A stretch of 64,000 nt of DNA from Bacillus tianshenii. GTDB taxonomy: Bacteria; Bacillota; Bacilli; Bacillales; Bacillaceae_N. Of this stretch, positions 26,265-35,342 are shown in pieces (the first letter of the stretch is position 1; each line of letters opens with the position of its first letter). The position numbers were made by a program, and so were the translations under genes. The DNA lies in NCBI GenBank assembly GCA_020524525.2, contig CP129018.1:124001-188000 (forward strand), written 5' to 3'. The notes under the pieces are model-generated. The model did no database searches and was not told the origin of the DNA. It was given only the letters and a program-made list of their open reading frames with translations.

Positions 26265-27610
26265 TCTTTTTCATGTTCTGGCAGGCAGCTGTAAGTAATG
26301 CCTGCTCTTTTACATTTTCCAATCCCCTCAACCTGCAATAGCGAAGCCCATGCAGTTCTTTTGAATCTGCGAAGCTTCGCTCAACGGTTTCTCTTCTTTT
26401 TTGTGTAATCACTTTTCCTTCTTTGGATAAGCGATTTCGTCGGATTTGTTCTTTTCGGTCCTCCCACATGTGTCGGGTGAGAACCTTTTGATGATTTTTA
26501 GACCGTGTACAGCTTTCAAGTAATGAACACTCTTCACACTTTTTGGATCGGATTTGTATTCGCGGTACCCTTCTCTTGTAGTGGTGCGATAGGTTAACGT
26601 TTCTCCTGTGGACATACATAAACATTTCGTTCTTCATCAAATTTAAATTTCCACTTTGGCATAAGTCCTTTCGTCGAACTGTACCGACGATGAGCAATGA
26701 CTCCAAAAATGTTACGGTCAGTTAACCCCTTACAAATCGGCATTGTTAAGTAACCAGCGTCCAGTCCCACACCTTCTAAATCAAAGCCAAACTTTTCAAC
26801 CTGTAGGTCTAACCGATTCAAATAAGGAACAGAATCGTGAAGGTTGCCTGGAGTGACATGAACATCGGTAATCACATTATATTTCAGGTCAGTCGTTCTA
26901 TGATCTAAATAAAAGAACCCTTCTGGCTTATTCTCACGGTATAGGTAACCACTCTCAGGATCCGTCTTACTAACGCGGATCGTTTTTGTTTCTTTCACCT
27001 CCTCTTTCGGTTTAAGGGGCTTTTTTCCATTCTGGATCCGATCCTCTTCCACAGCTTTGTTAAGTTCATCAATATAATCCCGTGTTTCTTCTTCTACTTC
27101 TTCCCGTGTAAATTGGTGTCGGTTGGCATTTGCCTTCAAATGAGTCGAATCCGTAAACAGCACTCGACCACCGACCATACGATGACTCATCGCTTGATGA
27201 ACGATTTCATCAAAAATGTCTTGAAAAACCGTTGTGCCTTTGAATCGTGTACGCCGATTCCAACTAATCGTTGAATGGTGAGGAACCTTATCATTTAGAT
27301 GAAGCCCTAAAAACCATCGGTAAGCGACATTTGTCTGAATTTCACGTTCAAGCTGACGTTCGGAACGAATACCATAAAAATAGCCGATAAACATCATTTT
27401 GAAAAGAACGAGAGGATCGAGAGAGGGACGCCCATTATCTTCGCAATAATAAGGACGAACTTTTTCAAGGATAAAGGAGAAATCAATATATTTATCAATT
27501 TTTCGTAAGAGATGGTCTTCTGGGACTAGCTCTTCAATATGTACAAACTCCATTTCGTATTGTCGGTCTTTATTTGTATGAAACAACCTTATCACCGCCT
27601 GTATCTTCAT
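26233..27610 (-). pseudogene. IS1182-family transposase broken by two frameshifts
   Basis: Translating the minus strand gives a transposase in three frames. The first ~337 codons (MEFVHIEELVPEDHLLRKID; DDE residues in LFTDSTHLKANANRH and GVGLDAGYLT) end at VYVCPQEKR, stop 26594. The continuation GETLTYRTTTREGYREYKSDPK is in the next frame, and KCEECSLLESCTRSKNH to RRETVERSFADSKELHGLRY, with the last acidic residue, in the third. Each switch would be repaired by one extra base, at CCACAGGAG and at the A run in CCAAAAAGTG. Either the copy is dead or these are homopolymer sequencing errors. Confidence 0.85.
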
Positions 27611-27683
27611 TTACATCTATTATAACAAATTAACGCGGTAATAAGGTAAAAAAACAGGCTGTCGAGACTTTCTCGACAGCCTG

Positions 27684-27709
27684 ATGGCTTCGCTATAGAG
27701 CGAAGCCAT
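27684..27709. repeat. right copy of 26-bp hairpin direct repeat
   Basis: Identical to 26094-26119. Here it is followed by TTTTT, so the uninterrupted ancestor was probably the terminator shared by the CstR-like gene and the convergent 56-residue gene. Confidence 0.85.
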
Positions 27710-27714
27710 TTTTC

Positions 27715-27885
27715 TTATTTATGCGGAGGTTCTTCTTCTGTTAGATCAACTGCTTCTTCGATTTGGGCGTATGGATAGCGGTCTACGACAGTACCGCCTG
27801 CAAGGCCTTCATTTAGCATACGGTCAACATCTAAATATGCTTCACGTCGTCCTTCATAGTCTAAATCTTTACGTCCCTTTTCCAT
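27715..27885 (-). CDS. small hypothetical protein, 56 residues
   Basis: A short minus-strand gene starting MEKGRKDLDYEGRREAYLDV and ending EEAVDLTEEEPPHK, with a strong AGGAGGG site before the ATG at 27885. It is acidic, without membrane helices or Cys. The coding character looks real (ribosome site, terminator hairpin right after the stop), but I do not recognise the family. Neighbours are the IS element and a YheE homologue on the same strand. Confidence 0.65.
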   Translation of the reverse strand: MEKGRKDLDYEGRREAYLDVDRMLNEGLAGGTVVDRYPYAQIEEAVDLTEEEPPHK

Positions 27886-27944
27886 CGTCATCCCTCCTTG
27901 TTATTAGGATGACTTTTTTTTATTGAAATTATAGGTTGAAAAAA

Positions 27945-28148
27945 TTACTCGTAGACGTGAAAGAGCATTAATTCATGTAATTGCGAGCGGAGTTTTTCGA
28001 TATCTTTTTCACCTGGAGCAGGCTGATGCCATTCGATTCTACCATCACGATGATAAATGCCACTGTAGCGTGTGCCCTGGTAAAAGAAAGAAAAGCTCCA
28101 GCCAGCAAGACCTTTGCTGCGTTCTTTATATTGAAAATGTGAGATCAA
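27945..28148 (-). CDS. yheE: YheE-like small protein
   Basis: 67 residues from a TTG start (28148) preceded by AGGAGG. The sequence (MISHFQYKERSKGLAGWSFSF, then YQGTRYSGIYHRDGRIEW) resembles Bacillus YheE, a small soluble protein of unknown function found beside yheB/yheA. It is divergent from the YheB homologue here, which supports the assignment. No catalytic motif is visible. Confidence 0.65.
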   Translation of the reverse strand: MISHFQYKERSKGLAGWSFSFFYQGTRYSGIYHRDGRIEWHQPAPGEKDIEKLRSQLHELMLFHVYE

Positions 28149-28302
28149 GTTTATATCCTCCTCATGTATTGGTAAGTCATATTCTTCTTATAATTTAACA
28201 TAAACGCTATTTTTTATCTTTTATCAAAGTGGCAAATGATGACGTTCACTAAAAATATTGATATGATAAGTAAGAATATATTGCAATGGAAGGTAGATGG
28301 AA

Positions 28303-29439
28303 ATGGAGCTTTTTGTACTAATTGCTATTATGGCGATTATTGGGGCGGCAATAGGGGGATTAACAAATTCACTTGCTATTAAAATGTTGTTCCGACCATA
28401 CCGTCCAATCTATATAGGGAAGAAACGACTTCCTTTCACACCTGGACTAATTCCGAAGCGGAGAGAAGAACTTGCTGTTCAACTCGGAAAAATGGTTGTC
28501 GAACATTTACTAACACCTGAAAGTATCCGACGGAAATTTCATGATAATGCATTCCGTAAAGACATGGTTGGCTGGGCGCAAAATGAAGTAATGCGCTTGT
28601 TAAGAAGTGAAAAAACAGTGGTCGAATGGGCTGAACGATTTGGTGCTGACAGCCTGTCAGAAAAAGCAGAACAAAAAATTGAGCTCTTTATTGACTCGCG
28701 TTATGAAAAAGCGATGAAGCAGCTGCGTGAACAAACGTTGCAAGAGGTGTTACCCGCTGATATTATCCAAAGAGCACAAGGGAAAATTCCGATTGTTTCA
28801 GATTATATTTTAAATAAAGCAATTACTTATTTTGAAAGTGATGAAGGGTACGATAAATTACGGGAAATGATTGAAGCATTTCTTGAAAATCAAGGTAAGC
28901 TCGGGAATATGCTCGCAATGTTTGTCGATAATGATACATTGACGAGAAAAGCACAGCCAGAGGTTGTGAAATTTCTTAAGCATGAAGGTACGAAAGATAC
29001 GTTGGTTGCATTGCTTTCATCAGAATGGGAAAAAGTACAGGAGTGGCATGTTGCAAAAATAGAAACATGGATTGGTCCTGAGCGAGCAAAACGATTTCTT
29101 AAAGAACAAGCAAGAAAACACCTTCCTGTTCGCGATTGGTTCAATCGTCCATTGAATGAATATACCGCACCTTATGAGCAGCGGATTCTTGAAGACGTGG
29201 TGCCAAGGGCGATTGAAATGGGCGGAGAGTTTATTGCAGAACGGATTGAATTGATGATGGAACGTCTGCATATTGCTCAAATCGTTCAACACCAAGTTGA
29301 GACATTTTCCGTTGACCGCCTTGAAGAAATGGTTCTTTCCATTTCTAGGCGTGAATTTAAGATGATCACATATTTAGGAGCACTTCTTGGAGGGTTAATT
29401 GGGGTTGTTCAAGGGATAATTGTCCTTCTTATTCGATGA
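28303..29439 (+). CDS. yheB: DUF445 membrane protein, YheB homologue
   Basis: 378 residues. An N-terminal membrane helix (~3-25) is followed by the conserved [20 protein letters not shown] motif and [18 protein letters not shown]; a long helical domain follows, and a C-terminal membrane helix ([20 protein letters not shown]) ends the protein. This is DUF445/YheB; its function is unknown, though the family is tied to the cell envelope and sporulating Bacillaceae. ATG 28303 is preferred to 28297 because GGAAGGT lies eight bases upstream of it. It is followed by yheA as in B. subtilis. Confidence 0.85.
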   Translation: MELFVLIAIMAIIGAAIGGLTNSLAIKMLFRPYRPIYIGKKRLPFTPGLIPKRREELAVQLGKMVVEHLLTPESIRRKFHDNAFRKDMVGWAQNEVMRLLRSEKTVVEWAERFGADSLSEKAEQKIELFIDSRYEKAMKQLREQTLQEVLPADIIQRAQGKIPIVSDYILNKAITYFESDEGYDKLREMIEAFLENQGKLGNMLAMFVDNDTLTRKAQPEVVKFLKHEGTKDTLVALLSSEWEKVQEWHVAKIETWIGPERAKRFLKEQARKHLPVRDWFNRPLNEYTAPYEQRILEDVVPRAIEMGGEFIAERIELMMERLHIAQIVQHQVETFSVDRLEEMVLSISRREFKMITYLGALLGGLIGVVQGIIVLLIR

Positions 29440-29551
29440 AATGTGCGTTTATACTGAAAGTTTTTGCTGGATTTGTTATAGTGGGGAAGGAATGAATCTT
29501 TCATCGGTTAAAAGTATGGTGAGAGAAATAGATTTAGAAGGGTGATAAGGC

Positions 29552-29911
29552 ATGGCAAATTTATACGATGTGGCATACGATTTGGAAAAAGCCATCCGAG
29601 AAAGCGAAGATTTCAAACAGTTAAAGCAAGTTTATGAAGAGGTGAACAACGACGAGTCATCTCGCAAAATGTTTGAAAACTTCCGTGACCTACAATTAGA
29701 GCTTCAACGTAAGCAAATGCAAGGTGAGCAAATTACAGAAGAAGAGGTACAGAAAGCACAGCAATCTGTACAGCTCGTTCAACAACACGAGAAAATTTCT
29801 AAATTAATGGAAATGGAACAACGCATGAGCATGGTTGTGAATGATTTAAATAAAATCATCATGAAGCCGCTTGAAGAAATGTACGGCACACCTGATGAAA
29901 ACCAACAATAA
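29552..29911 (+). CDS. yheA: YlbF/YmcA-family protein, YheA homologue
   Basis: 119 residues, all-helical, with MANLYDVAYDLEKAIRESED at the start and a long Gln/Glu-rich amphipathic helix. This is the YlbF/YmcA (DUF964) family; YheA is the small paralogue found beside yheB. The paralogues YlbF and YmcA act with RNase Y and in competence and sporulation, but a role for YheA itself is not established. An AGAAGGGTGAT site precedes the ATG. Confidence 0.85.
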   Translation: MANLYDVAYDLEKAIRESEDFKQLKQVYEEVNNDESSRKMFENFRDLQLELQRKQMQGEQITEEEVQKAQQSVQLVQQHEKISKLMEMEQRMSMVVNDLNKIIMKPLEEMYGTPDENQQ

Positions 29912-29919
29912 TTGAATTG

Positions 29920-29954
29920 AAAAACTCCTCGTTCTTTAGAATGGGGAGTTTTCT
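29920..29954 (+). terminator. terminator after yheA
   Basis: AAAACTCC / GGAGTTTTC stem with further pairing inside (TTCTTTAGAA). Confidence 0.75.
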
Positions 29955-30047
29955 TTGTATAAATCTTGAAGCTTGGTTCTATTTACTTTTATCTCCTCAT
30001 ATTTTGAAATTAAAGGCTGCAAAGTTTGTCTATGAGGAGGATACAAC

Positions 30048-30911
30048 ATGGTATATCGCTTGCTTGCCGTTAATATTGATGGAACACTTCTAAAGTCAAA
30101 TGGTCGATTATCTCGCGTTGCAAAAGATGCGATTGAATATGTGAAGGCAAAAGGTGTATATGTAACACTTGTAACAAATCGAAATTTTCCATCTGCAAAA
30201 AAGGTTGCAAAAGCATTAAAGCTTGATAATGTGCTTATCACTCACAGTGGTGCAATTATTGGTTCATCACTTGAGCAGCTTTCGTATGAACAGCGTTTAA
30301 CAGAAGAACAGACATTTGATTTAGTGCAAGTGCTTGAGAATTTCTCCTGTCATATTCGTCTTCTTCACGAACGTTATTCAGTAGGAAACCGTATTAAACA
30401 AAAGAATAACTTAATTGCGAAGGCAGTGCTCGGTTCAGGTGATCCGTTATTTTATCCATTACAATTTGTTGAATCACTCGGTGATCATTTACGTGATAAT
30501 CCAGTTGCAGCTCCAAAAATTGAGCTTCATTTTACAGAGACAGAAGATATGGAAGAAGTTGAGCACATTTTGCATGAGACGTTTCCAGAAGTAAGAATAA
30601 CGAAGGTTAATCATTCTAAAATGGAGCTTACGAATCCAAAAGCAACGAAACTGAATGGTCTTCAATTACTTGGGGAGCAATTAGGAATTGGACTGAATGA
30701 AATGGTTGTTATTGGTGATGGGCTTGATGACATTCCAATGATTACAGCAGCTGGCCTCGGGGTTGCAATGGGAAATGCGCCTGAGGAAGTAAAGTATGCT
30801 GCTGATTGGATTACACGCAACAATGATCAAAATGGCTTATCTTATATGGTAAGAGAAAACTTCCGAAAGCAAATGAACGTAAAAGTGGTAAAGAAAAATT
30901 TAAAACGATAA
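30048..30911 (+). CDS. yhaX: Cof-type HAD hydrolase, YhaX homologue
   Basis: 287 residues, HAD superfamily subclass IIB. Motif I is altered: LLAVNIDGTLLKSNGRLS has Asn where the nucleophilic Asp of DxDGT normally stands. Motif II is VTLVTNRNF (Asn-Arg); motifs III/IV are the Lys in NPKATKLNGLQLL and VVIGDGLDDIPMITAAG. The family dephosphorylates sugar phosphates or flavin precursors. With the first Asp replaced, catalysis may be lost or changed. Its place between yheA and hemZ matches YhaX. Confidence 0.85.
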   Translation: MVYRLLAVNIDGTLLKSNGRLSRVAKDAIEYVKAKGVYVTLVTNRNFPSAKKVAKALKLDNVLITHSGAIIGSSLEQLSYEQRLTEEQTFDLVQVLENFSCHIRLLHERYSVGNRIKQKNNLIAKAVLGSGDPLFYPLQFVESLGDHLRDNPVAAPKIELHFTETEDMEEVEHILHETFPEVRITKVNHSKMELTNPKATKLNGLQLLGEQLGIGLNEMVVIGDGLDDIPMITAAGLGVAMGNAPEEVKYAADWITRNNDQNGLSYMVRENFRKQMNVKVVKKNLKR

Positions 30912-30935
30912 AAAAGGACGAAATCTCCTTATTGA

Positions 30936-30971
30936 AGGCTGTGGCGAGAAAGTATGTGCCGCGGCTTTTTT
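30936..30971 (+). terminator. terminator after yhaX
   Basis: GGCTGTGGC / GCCGCGGC stem with G-U pairs, followed by TTTTTT. Confidence 0.75.
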
Positions 30972-31055
30972 GTGCTTTAAACAATATTGACGTCTTGTTT
31001 TCTTTTCCGTTAAACTGTAGAAGCAATTTGACAGAAAAAAGCAGGTGAAAAGAAA

Positions 31056-32546
31056 ATGAAAATCATGATAACTGGCTTAGAAGAACAAATATATACTCAT
31101 ACAATCGAAACAATTTCTAATTTATTTTATGAAAAGCCGGAAATTATGTTTGGAGTAATGGAGAAGCCTGATTTAACAATTGCTTTTACTTCGGAAGGGA
31201 AGGACCAAGCAAAGGTTTCAGGCATATTAACAGACCAAAAAAATGATGTCGTTTATACGAGTGAATACCCTAAACTTGTAAATGATGATATAGATGATTT
31301 AGAAAATCGAAAAGTTTTAAAACACGTGGTTAACCATATTACCTTAACGTTGCTGCAAAAGCTCACAGGTGTTAAACAGCCGTGGGGTACCTTGACAGGT
31401 ATTCGTCCCACAAAGCTCTATCATCGTTATTTGCAGAAAATGCCTAGAGAAGAAACACAGGAACAACTAAAGGAACGTTTTCTTATTAGTGATGAAAAAA
31501 TTTCATTAATGGAGAAAATTGTTGACCGTCAGTTGACCGTAATGCCTGACTTATATGAAGTTGCCAATGAGGTGAGCATTTATATCGGTATTCCATTCTG
31601 TCCGACGAAATGCGCTTATTGTACGTTTCCGGCGTATGCGATAAATGGTCGTCAAGGCTCTGTCGATGGTTTCCTTGGTGGATTACATTATGAAATAGAG
31701 GAAACAGGTCGCTGGCTGAAAGAAAATAATGTGAACATTACAACTGTATATTTTGGCGGCGGTACTCCGACAAGTATTACAGCAGAAGAGATGGACCGTT
31801 TGTATGACACGATGTATCGCTCATTTCCAAGCATGGACCGAGTTAGGGAAGTGACAGTTGAAGCAGGCCGTCCTGATACGATCACACCTGAAAAATTACA
31901 GGTGTTGAATAAGTGGAACATTGATCGAATCAGCATTAACCCACAAAGCTATATTCAAGAAACACTTAAAGCAATCGGACGCCATCATACGGTTGAGGAA
32001 ACAATTGAAAAGTTCCACCTTGCTCGTGAAATGGGGATGAATAATATTAACATGGACTTAATTATTGGTCTTCCAGGTGAAGGTGTGAAGGAACTAGAAC
32101 ATACTCTAATTGAAACAGAAAAGCTTATGCCGGAATCTTTAACTGTTCATACCCTTTCTTTTAAACGAGCTTCTGAAATGACAAGAAATAAAGAGAAGTA
32201 TAAGGTGGCAGACAGTGATGAAATTCAAGAAATGATGAAGCTGGCATCAGAATGGACAGTTGACAAAGGCTACGATCCATATTACTTGTATCGGCAGAAG
32301 AACATCCTTGGAAATTTAGAAAATGTCGGCTATGCACTTCCAGGCCAAGAGAGCCTTTATAACATTCTTATTATGGAAGAACAGCAAACGATTCTAGGAC
32401 TAGGGTGTGGCGCAGCCAGCAAATTCGTCCATCCAGATACACGTAAAATTACCCGCTTTGCAAATCCAAAAGAACCAAAAGTTTATAATGAAAAATTTAT
32501 TGAGTATACAAATAAAAAACTGGAAAAATTAAATGAACTTTATTAA
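31056..32546 (+). CDS. hemZ: radical SAM coproporphyrinogen dehydrogenase-like HemZ
   Basis: 496 residues. The radical-SAM Cys motif is in YIGIPFCPTKCAYCTFPAYA (residues ~175-195), followed by TVYFGGGTPTSITAEEMDRL, VEAGRPDTI and RISINPQSY, as in HemN-type enzymes. HemZ is the Bacillus paralogue once assigned to oxygen-independent coproporphyrinogen III oxidation; its exact reaction is unsettled, because Firmicutes make haem through coproporphyrin with the hemEHY genes at 60055-63514. It follows yhaX as in B. subtilis and has its own terminator. Confidence 0.9.
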   Translation: MKIMITGLEEQIYTHTIETISNLFYEKPEIMFGVMEKPDLTIAFTSEGKDQAKVSGILTDQKNDVVYTSEYPKLVNDDIDDLENRKVLKHVVNHITLTLLQKLTGVKQPWGTLTGIRPTKLYHRYLQKMPREETQEQLKERFLISDEKISLMEKIVDRQLTVMPDLYEVANEVSIYIGIPFCPTKCAYCTFPAYAINGRQGSVDGFLGGLHYEIEETGRWLKENNVNITTVYFGGGTPTSITAEEMDRLYDTMYRSFPSMDRVREVTVEAGRPDTITPEKLQVLNKWNIDRISINPQSYIQETLKAIGRHHTVEETIEKFHLAREMGMNNINMDLIIGLPGEGVKELEHTLIETEKLMPESLTVHTLSFKRASEMTRNKEKYKVADSDEIQEMMKLASEWTVDKGYDPYYLYRQKNILGNLENVGYALPGQESLYNILIMEEQQTILGLGCGAASKFVHPDTRKITRFANPKEPKVYNEKFIEYTNKKLEKLNELY

Positions 32547-32549
32547 TAC

Positions 32550-32587
32550 AAAAAGCTGCCCCGCTTACTTTTAGGAGGCAGCTTTTG
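32550..32587 (+). terminator. terminator after hemZ
   Basis: AAAAGCTGCC / GGCAGCTTTT stem, 16-base loop. Confidence 0.8.
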
Positions 32588-32643
32588 TACGCGTATTGTC
32601 GTTTTGTAGTTTGCATATTTTTTATAGAGGGAGGAAGGTTTAG

Positions 32644-33069
32644 TTGAATAAACTTGGCTTCGAATTAATGTGCAAGCAAACTGTGTCAGTGACACTTGGA
32701 GATTGTTTTAAGATGGTTATGGTGATTAATGGAAAAGAAATACGCAGTTCATGTGGAAAAGACATTTATCATGCTTCAGAAATGATTTTGCCAAATCGCA
32801 TTGTTGCAGCTACAGGAAGAATAAGCTACTCAAACAACAAAACATTTTCTTCCCTGATGCAAAGCTGTTCACCTTGTGTAAGCACTTCTGTATCTAACCA
32901 CCAAATCAATACATTAGGGATAAAAGTGACTTTTCCGAGCATACATTTTATCGAGTTGCTGAATCACTTTGTTGTAATTGGTTACTGGAATAAAAAGAAA
33001 TGGCAAACGTGGCTTGATTGTAAGTATGTTCAGTGGAATGATTCAAATCAAATATATGTGACAGTTTAA
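32644..33069 (+). CDS. hypothetical protein, unrecognised
   Basis: 141 residues from a TTG start preceded by GGGAGGAAGG. It is Cys-, Lys- and Trp-containing (QSCSPCVS, WNKKKWQTWLDC) and mixed alpha/beta, without signal peptide or membrane helices. The C-terminal half has a faint resemblance to ComK-type proteins (VTF ... EL ... QTWL spacing), too weak for a call. It converges on the gate-domain transporter gene and overlaps its stop by four bases. Neighbours give no functional hint. Confidence 0.55.
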   Translation: MNKLGFELMCKQTVSVTLGDCFKMVMVINGKEIRSSCGKDIYHASEMILPNRIVAATGRISYSNNKTFSSLMQSCSPCVSTSVSNHQINTLGIKVTFPSIHFIELLNHFVVIGYWNKKKWQTWLDCKYVQWNDSNQIYVTV

Positions 33070-34181
33070 AGTAAAATAGGTGTAAGGAGATAAACAATGA
33101 GAAATGCAGTAACAATACGCATGCAAATGCCTAATACAGCAGCCCCCATTGCTTCTTTTTCATTTAAGTCAGAGTAATTTGCCCAAATAACTGGTATTTG
33201 ACCGAACACAGAAGAAGCTGGTAGTCCTGATGAAGCTAGAACAAAGGAACCAACAACGAGACGAGGGTCGATTTCGGCAGCTGTTTCTGCAAGCGTTCCC
33301 ATAGCAAGTGTAGGACTTGCAAGAATCGATAATATCCCTGTTTTCGGATCAATCCCTAGCGCAAAGAGAGCTGAAGAAAGTCCAGATTCGATATAACTCC
33401 ATACTCCAGCAAATTCGAGTATTCCAATAATCGTAAAAATCGCTGCCACAGCGGGAATGATGAGAAGAAAGAGTAACTCGGCTCCTTCTCTCGCCGCATT
33501 AAATAATGTCGGCAATGGACGTGTACTTGGTGTAAAGGTTGGGAGTGCCTTGAAATCTACAGGCTTCACATCACGATAAATGGTTTTCGAAAGAATAAAT
33601 GGTACAATGAAGAGGGGTGAAAATACGGCAATCATTACGACGATAAATGCATTCGCCCCAACGGTAGTAAGGGCAACAAGGCCGAGCATAAAGGTTGAAA
33701 AAGATTGTTGAGATTGAACCATGGTGGCAATAGCAATTTTCTGTTCAGCCTTTGTTGCTTTAGCTCGTACTAATATCGGGCCAGCTATTTTTCCTGCTGC
33801 ATTAATATCTCCTAATATGTTATAGATGCTTGGAATTATGACGGTTGAGTTAATTTTCATCATTTTAGTGATGGGTACAAACACCCTTACTAATGCATCT
33901 GTAAAGCCAAGACGCTCCAAGCTTCGTCCGATGATGACACTTACAATGATGGCGATACCTACTTGTCCTGTAAGGAAGACATCTACAATTACCGGAAATA
34001 CTTTATCAATGACTGAATTAAATAATCCAGACAATGTGGTTGGCGATATTAACAATGTTAGAATTGACGCAACAACTAACACCAGTCCAAATATTTCTAT
34101 TTTGGTCCAAGGTTTTTTCTTATGTGGGATTTGGATATTTTCAATCTGCTCTGTTTTTACATTTGCTTTAGCTTCATTCAA
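33066..34181 (-). CDS. nucleoside-recognition (gate) domain membrane transporter
   Basis: 371 residues with about nine membrane helices. It looks like two Gate-domain halves of the nucleoside-recognition type (GQVGIAIIVSVIIGRSLERLG and LLFLLIIPAVAAIFTIIGIL), as in SpmA/SpmB- and YjiH-like proteins. These are putative transporters of nucleosides or other small solutes; no substrate is proven. The TTG start (34181) has AAGGGAG upstream. It begins 17 bases after the Nif3-like gene on the same strand, so the two form an operon. Confidence 0.75.
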   Translation of the reverse strand: MNEAKANVKTEQIENIQIPHKKKPWTKIEIFGLVLVVASILTLLISPTTLSGLFNSVIDKVFPVIVDVFLTGQVGIAIIVSVIIGRSLERLGFTDALVRVFVPITKMMKINSTVIIPSIYNILGDINAAGKIAGPILVRAKATKAEQKIAIATMVQSQQSFSTFMLGLVALTTVGANAFIVVMIAVFSPLFIVPFILSKTIYRDVKPVDFKALPTFTPSTRPLPTLFNAAREGAELLFLLIIPAVAAIFTIIGILEFAGVWSYIESGLSSALFALGIDPKTGILSILASPTLAMGTLAETAAEIDPRLVVGSFVLASSGLPASSVFGQIPVIWANYSDLNEKEAMGAAVLGICMRIVTAFLIVYLLTPILL

Positions 34182-34198
34182 TGTAAATCGCTCCCTTC

Positions 34199-35218
34199 TT
34201 AAATGTTAACCATTTTTTTATTCAAAAGGTGATTTGAAGCCATATCGCGTGCATATTCTTGCATCGCTGATGTCCCCATCTCAGTAACAGGCATACTGGT
34301 TACACGTTCGCGAAATACAACAACCTCAACTTCAGGTAAAAGTGTATCCAGCGCATAAGCGAGAGGAAGCCCATTTTCAAATATTTCTAGAACATGACAG
34401 TTGCCAACGATGAAATTCAAACCTAGTTCTGCAGCTGTTTTCACTAATTCATGGTCCTTATATACACGGCTTATTGATGCGAGGACTGTATCAGCTTCAG
34501 GGTGTTCTTTAACTGCTTGACGTAAATGTTCCGGTGAGAAACCTGTATGGGGAAAGATATGCAATATATGTTCAACAGGACTGGTTTCTTTCCCAACAAA
34601 AATACGTCCTCTTGTTTCAATTGTAGTTTCTTTCAACGAAGCATTATTTCGAATTTCTTGTTCAACCTTCAAAAGCTCTTCATCTTGTGAAGCTCCCATT
34701 AAAGTGTTAATTCGATTTAGCATGTCCCCAAGAGTATGAATGCCTTCAATTGTCTTTCCGGCAAATAAAATATTGCCATGTAAACCGCCATAAGCTATAT
34801 CTACTTTATGAGGAAGGTGTCCATGTAGCAATGGAATACCTGGATGTAAACCGTGAAAAGCTTCGTGTAATTCAAAGACAGCGAGATTATATAAGTCTAA
34901 ATAGTTTTTTAAAGGGACCCCTCCTGAATTTGCTGCTTCAGCAATAGGATGATGGGCAACAATTGCATCAACACCTGTTGCACCTGCGAGCTCGATAACA
35001 TTTTCTGTAAGCGTCATTGTAACAGCAAGCTTGTTAACATCTTTCTTTGTATCTCCATAAATCAATCCAGGAATTTCAATGACTTCTTTTCCGATGATAT
35101 TTGAAGATTTCATCATGACAAAAGGGTGTTTCCCCGACGTAATCTCATCTAATGATTTGACAACCCTCCCACCTGTAATTACATCTAATGCATGCAGAAC
35201 ATCAGAAATTTTTTGCAT
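34199..35218 (-). CDS. Nif3-like (DUF34) putative metal-dependent protein
   Basis: 339 residues. The motif GVDAIVAHHPIAEAAN is the His-rich metal site of the Nif3/DUF34 family, and NFIVGNCHVLEIFENGLPLA near the end may hold the second metal-site His. Family members bind two metals and have been linked to nucleotide or GTP cyclohydrolase-type chemistry and to metal trafficking; function here is unknown. Length and spacing differ from the usual Nif3 (YqfO), so it is a distinct subgroup. Its start codon lies 20 bases after a rho-independent terminator, implying attenuation. It is co-transcribed with the gate-domain transporter. Confidence 0.7.
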   Translation of the reverse strand: MQKISDVLHALDVITGGRVVKSLDEITSGKHPFVMMKSSNIIGKEVIEIPGLIYGDTKKDVNKLAVTMTLTENVIELAGATGVDAIVAHHPIAEAANSGGVPLKNYLDLYNLAVFELHEAFHGLHPGIPLLHGHLPHKVDIAYGGLHGNILFAGKTIEGIHTLGDMLNRINTLMGASQDEELLKVEQEIRNNASLKETTIETRGRIFVGKETSPVEHILHIFPHTGFSPEHLRQAVKEHPEADTVLASISRVYKDHELVKTAAELGLNFIVGNCHVLEIFENGLPLAYALDTLLPEVEVVVFRERVTSMPVTEMGTSAMQEYARDMASNHLLNKKMVNI

Positions 35219-35338
35219 TTAAATCTCCTCCTTATAAAATAAAAACCGCCAGCACAAAAGATGCAGACTACGCTGCAAAGCTTGTACTGACGGTTGTTTA
35301 GCACTCTCATTCTGGAGTTCTTTCGACCAGTCAATCAT
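35219..35338 (-). other. possible 39-codon leader ORF across the attenuator
   Basis: Starting at ATG 35338 (MIDWSKELQNESAKQPSV), this ORF runs through both arms of the terminator hairpin and ends with TAA directly before the ATG of the Nif3-like gene. No good ribosome site is visible for its ATG, so translation is uncertain, but it could be coupled to the end of the preceding gene five bases upstream. Confidence 0.3.
35238..35295 (-). terminator. terminator / attenuator directly before the Nif3-like gene
   Basis: On the minus strand AACCGTCAGTACAAG pairs with CTTTTGTGCTGGCGGTTTT, with an inner GCAG/CTGC helix, followed by TTATTTT. The T run ends about ten bases before the ribosome site of the next gene, leaving no room for a promoter between them. 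Confidence 0.8.
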
Positions 35339-35342
35339 GTAT

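Larger units (their letters stand above)
26120..27683 (-). mobile_element. IS1182-family insertion sequence (transposase frameshifted)
   Basis: 1564 bp between two identical 26-bp direct repeats. The ends are imperfect inverted repeats: CAGCTTGTAGAGAAA on the left, and CAGGCTGTCGAGAAA on the right when read inward from the right end (12 of 15 match). Each end also folds into its own hairpin; the right one (27655-27682) with its T run on the minus strand can act as a terminator for the 56-residue gene. The single internal gene is a DDE transposase on the minus strand. Size and transposase type fit the IS1182 family. Confidence 0.8.

Noticed and set aside
26409-26706. Separate small genes in the transposase region
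   Set aside because: Their translations are consecutive pieces of one IS1182-type transposase in shifted frames, so they are parts of a broken gene.
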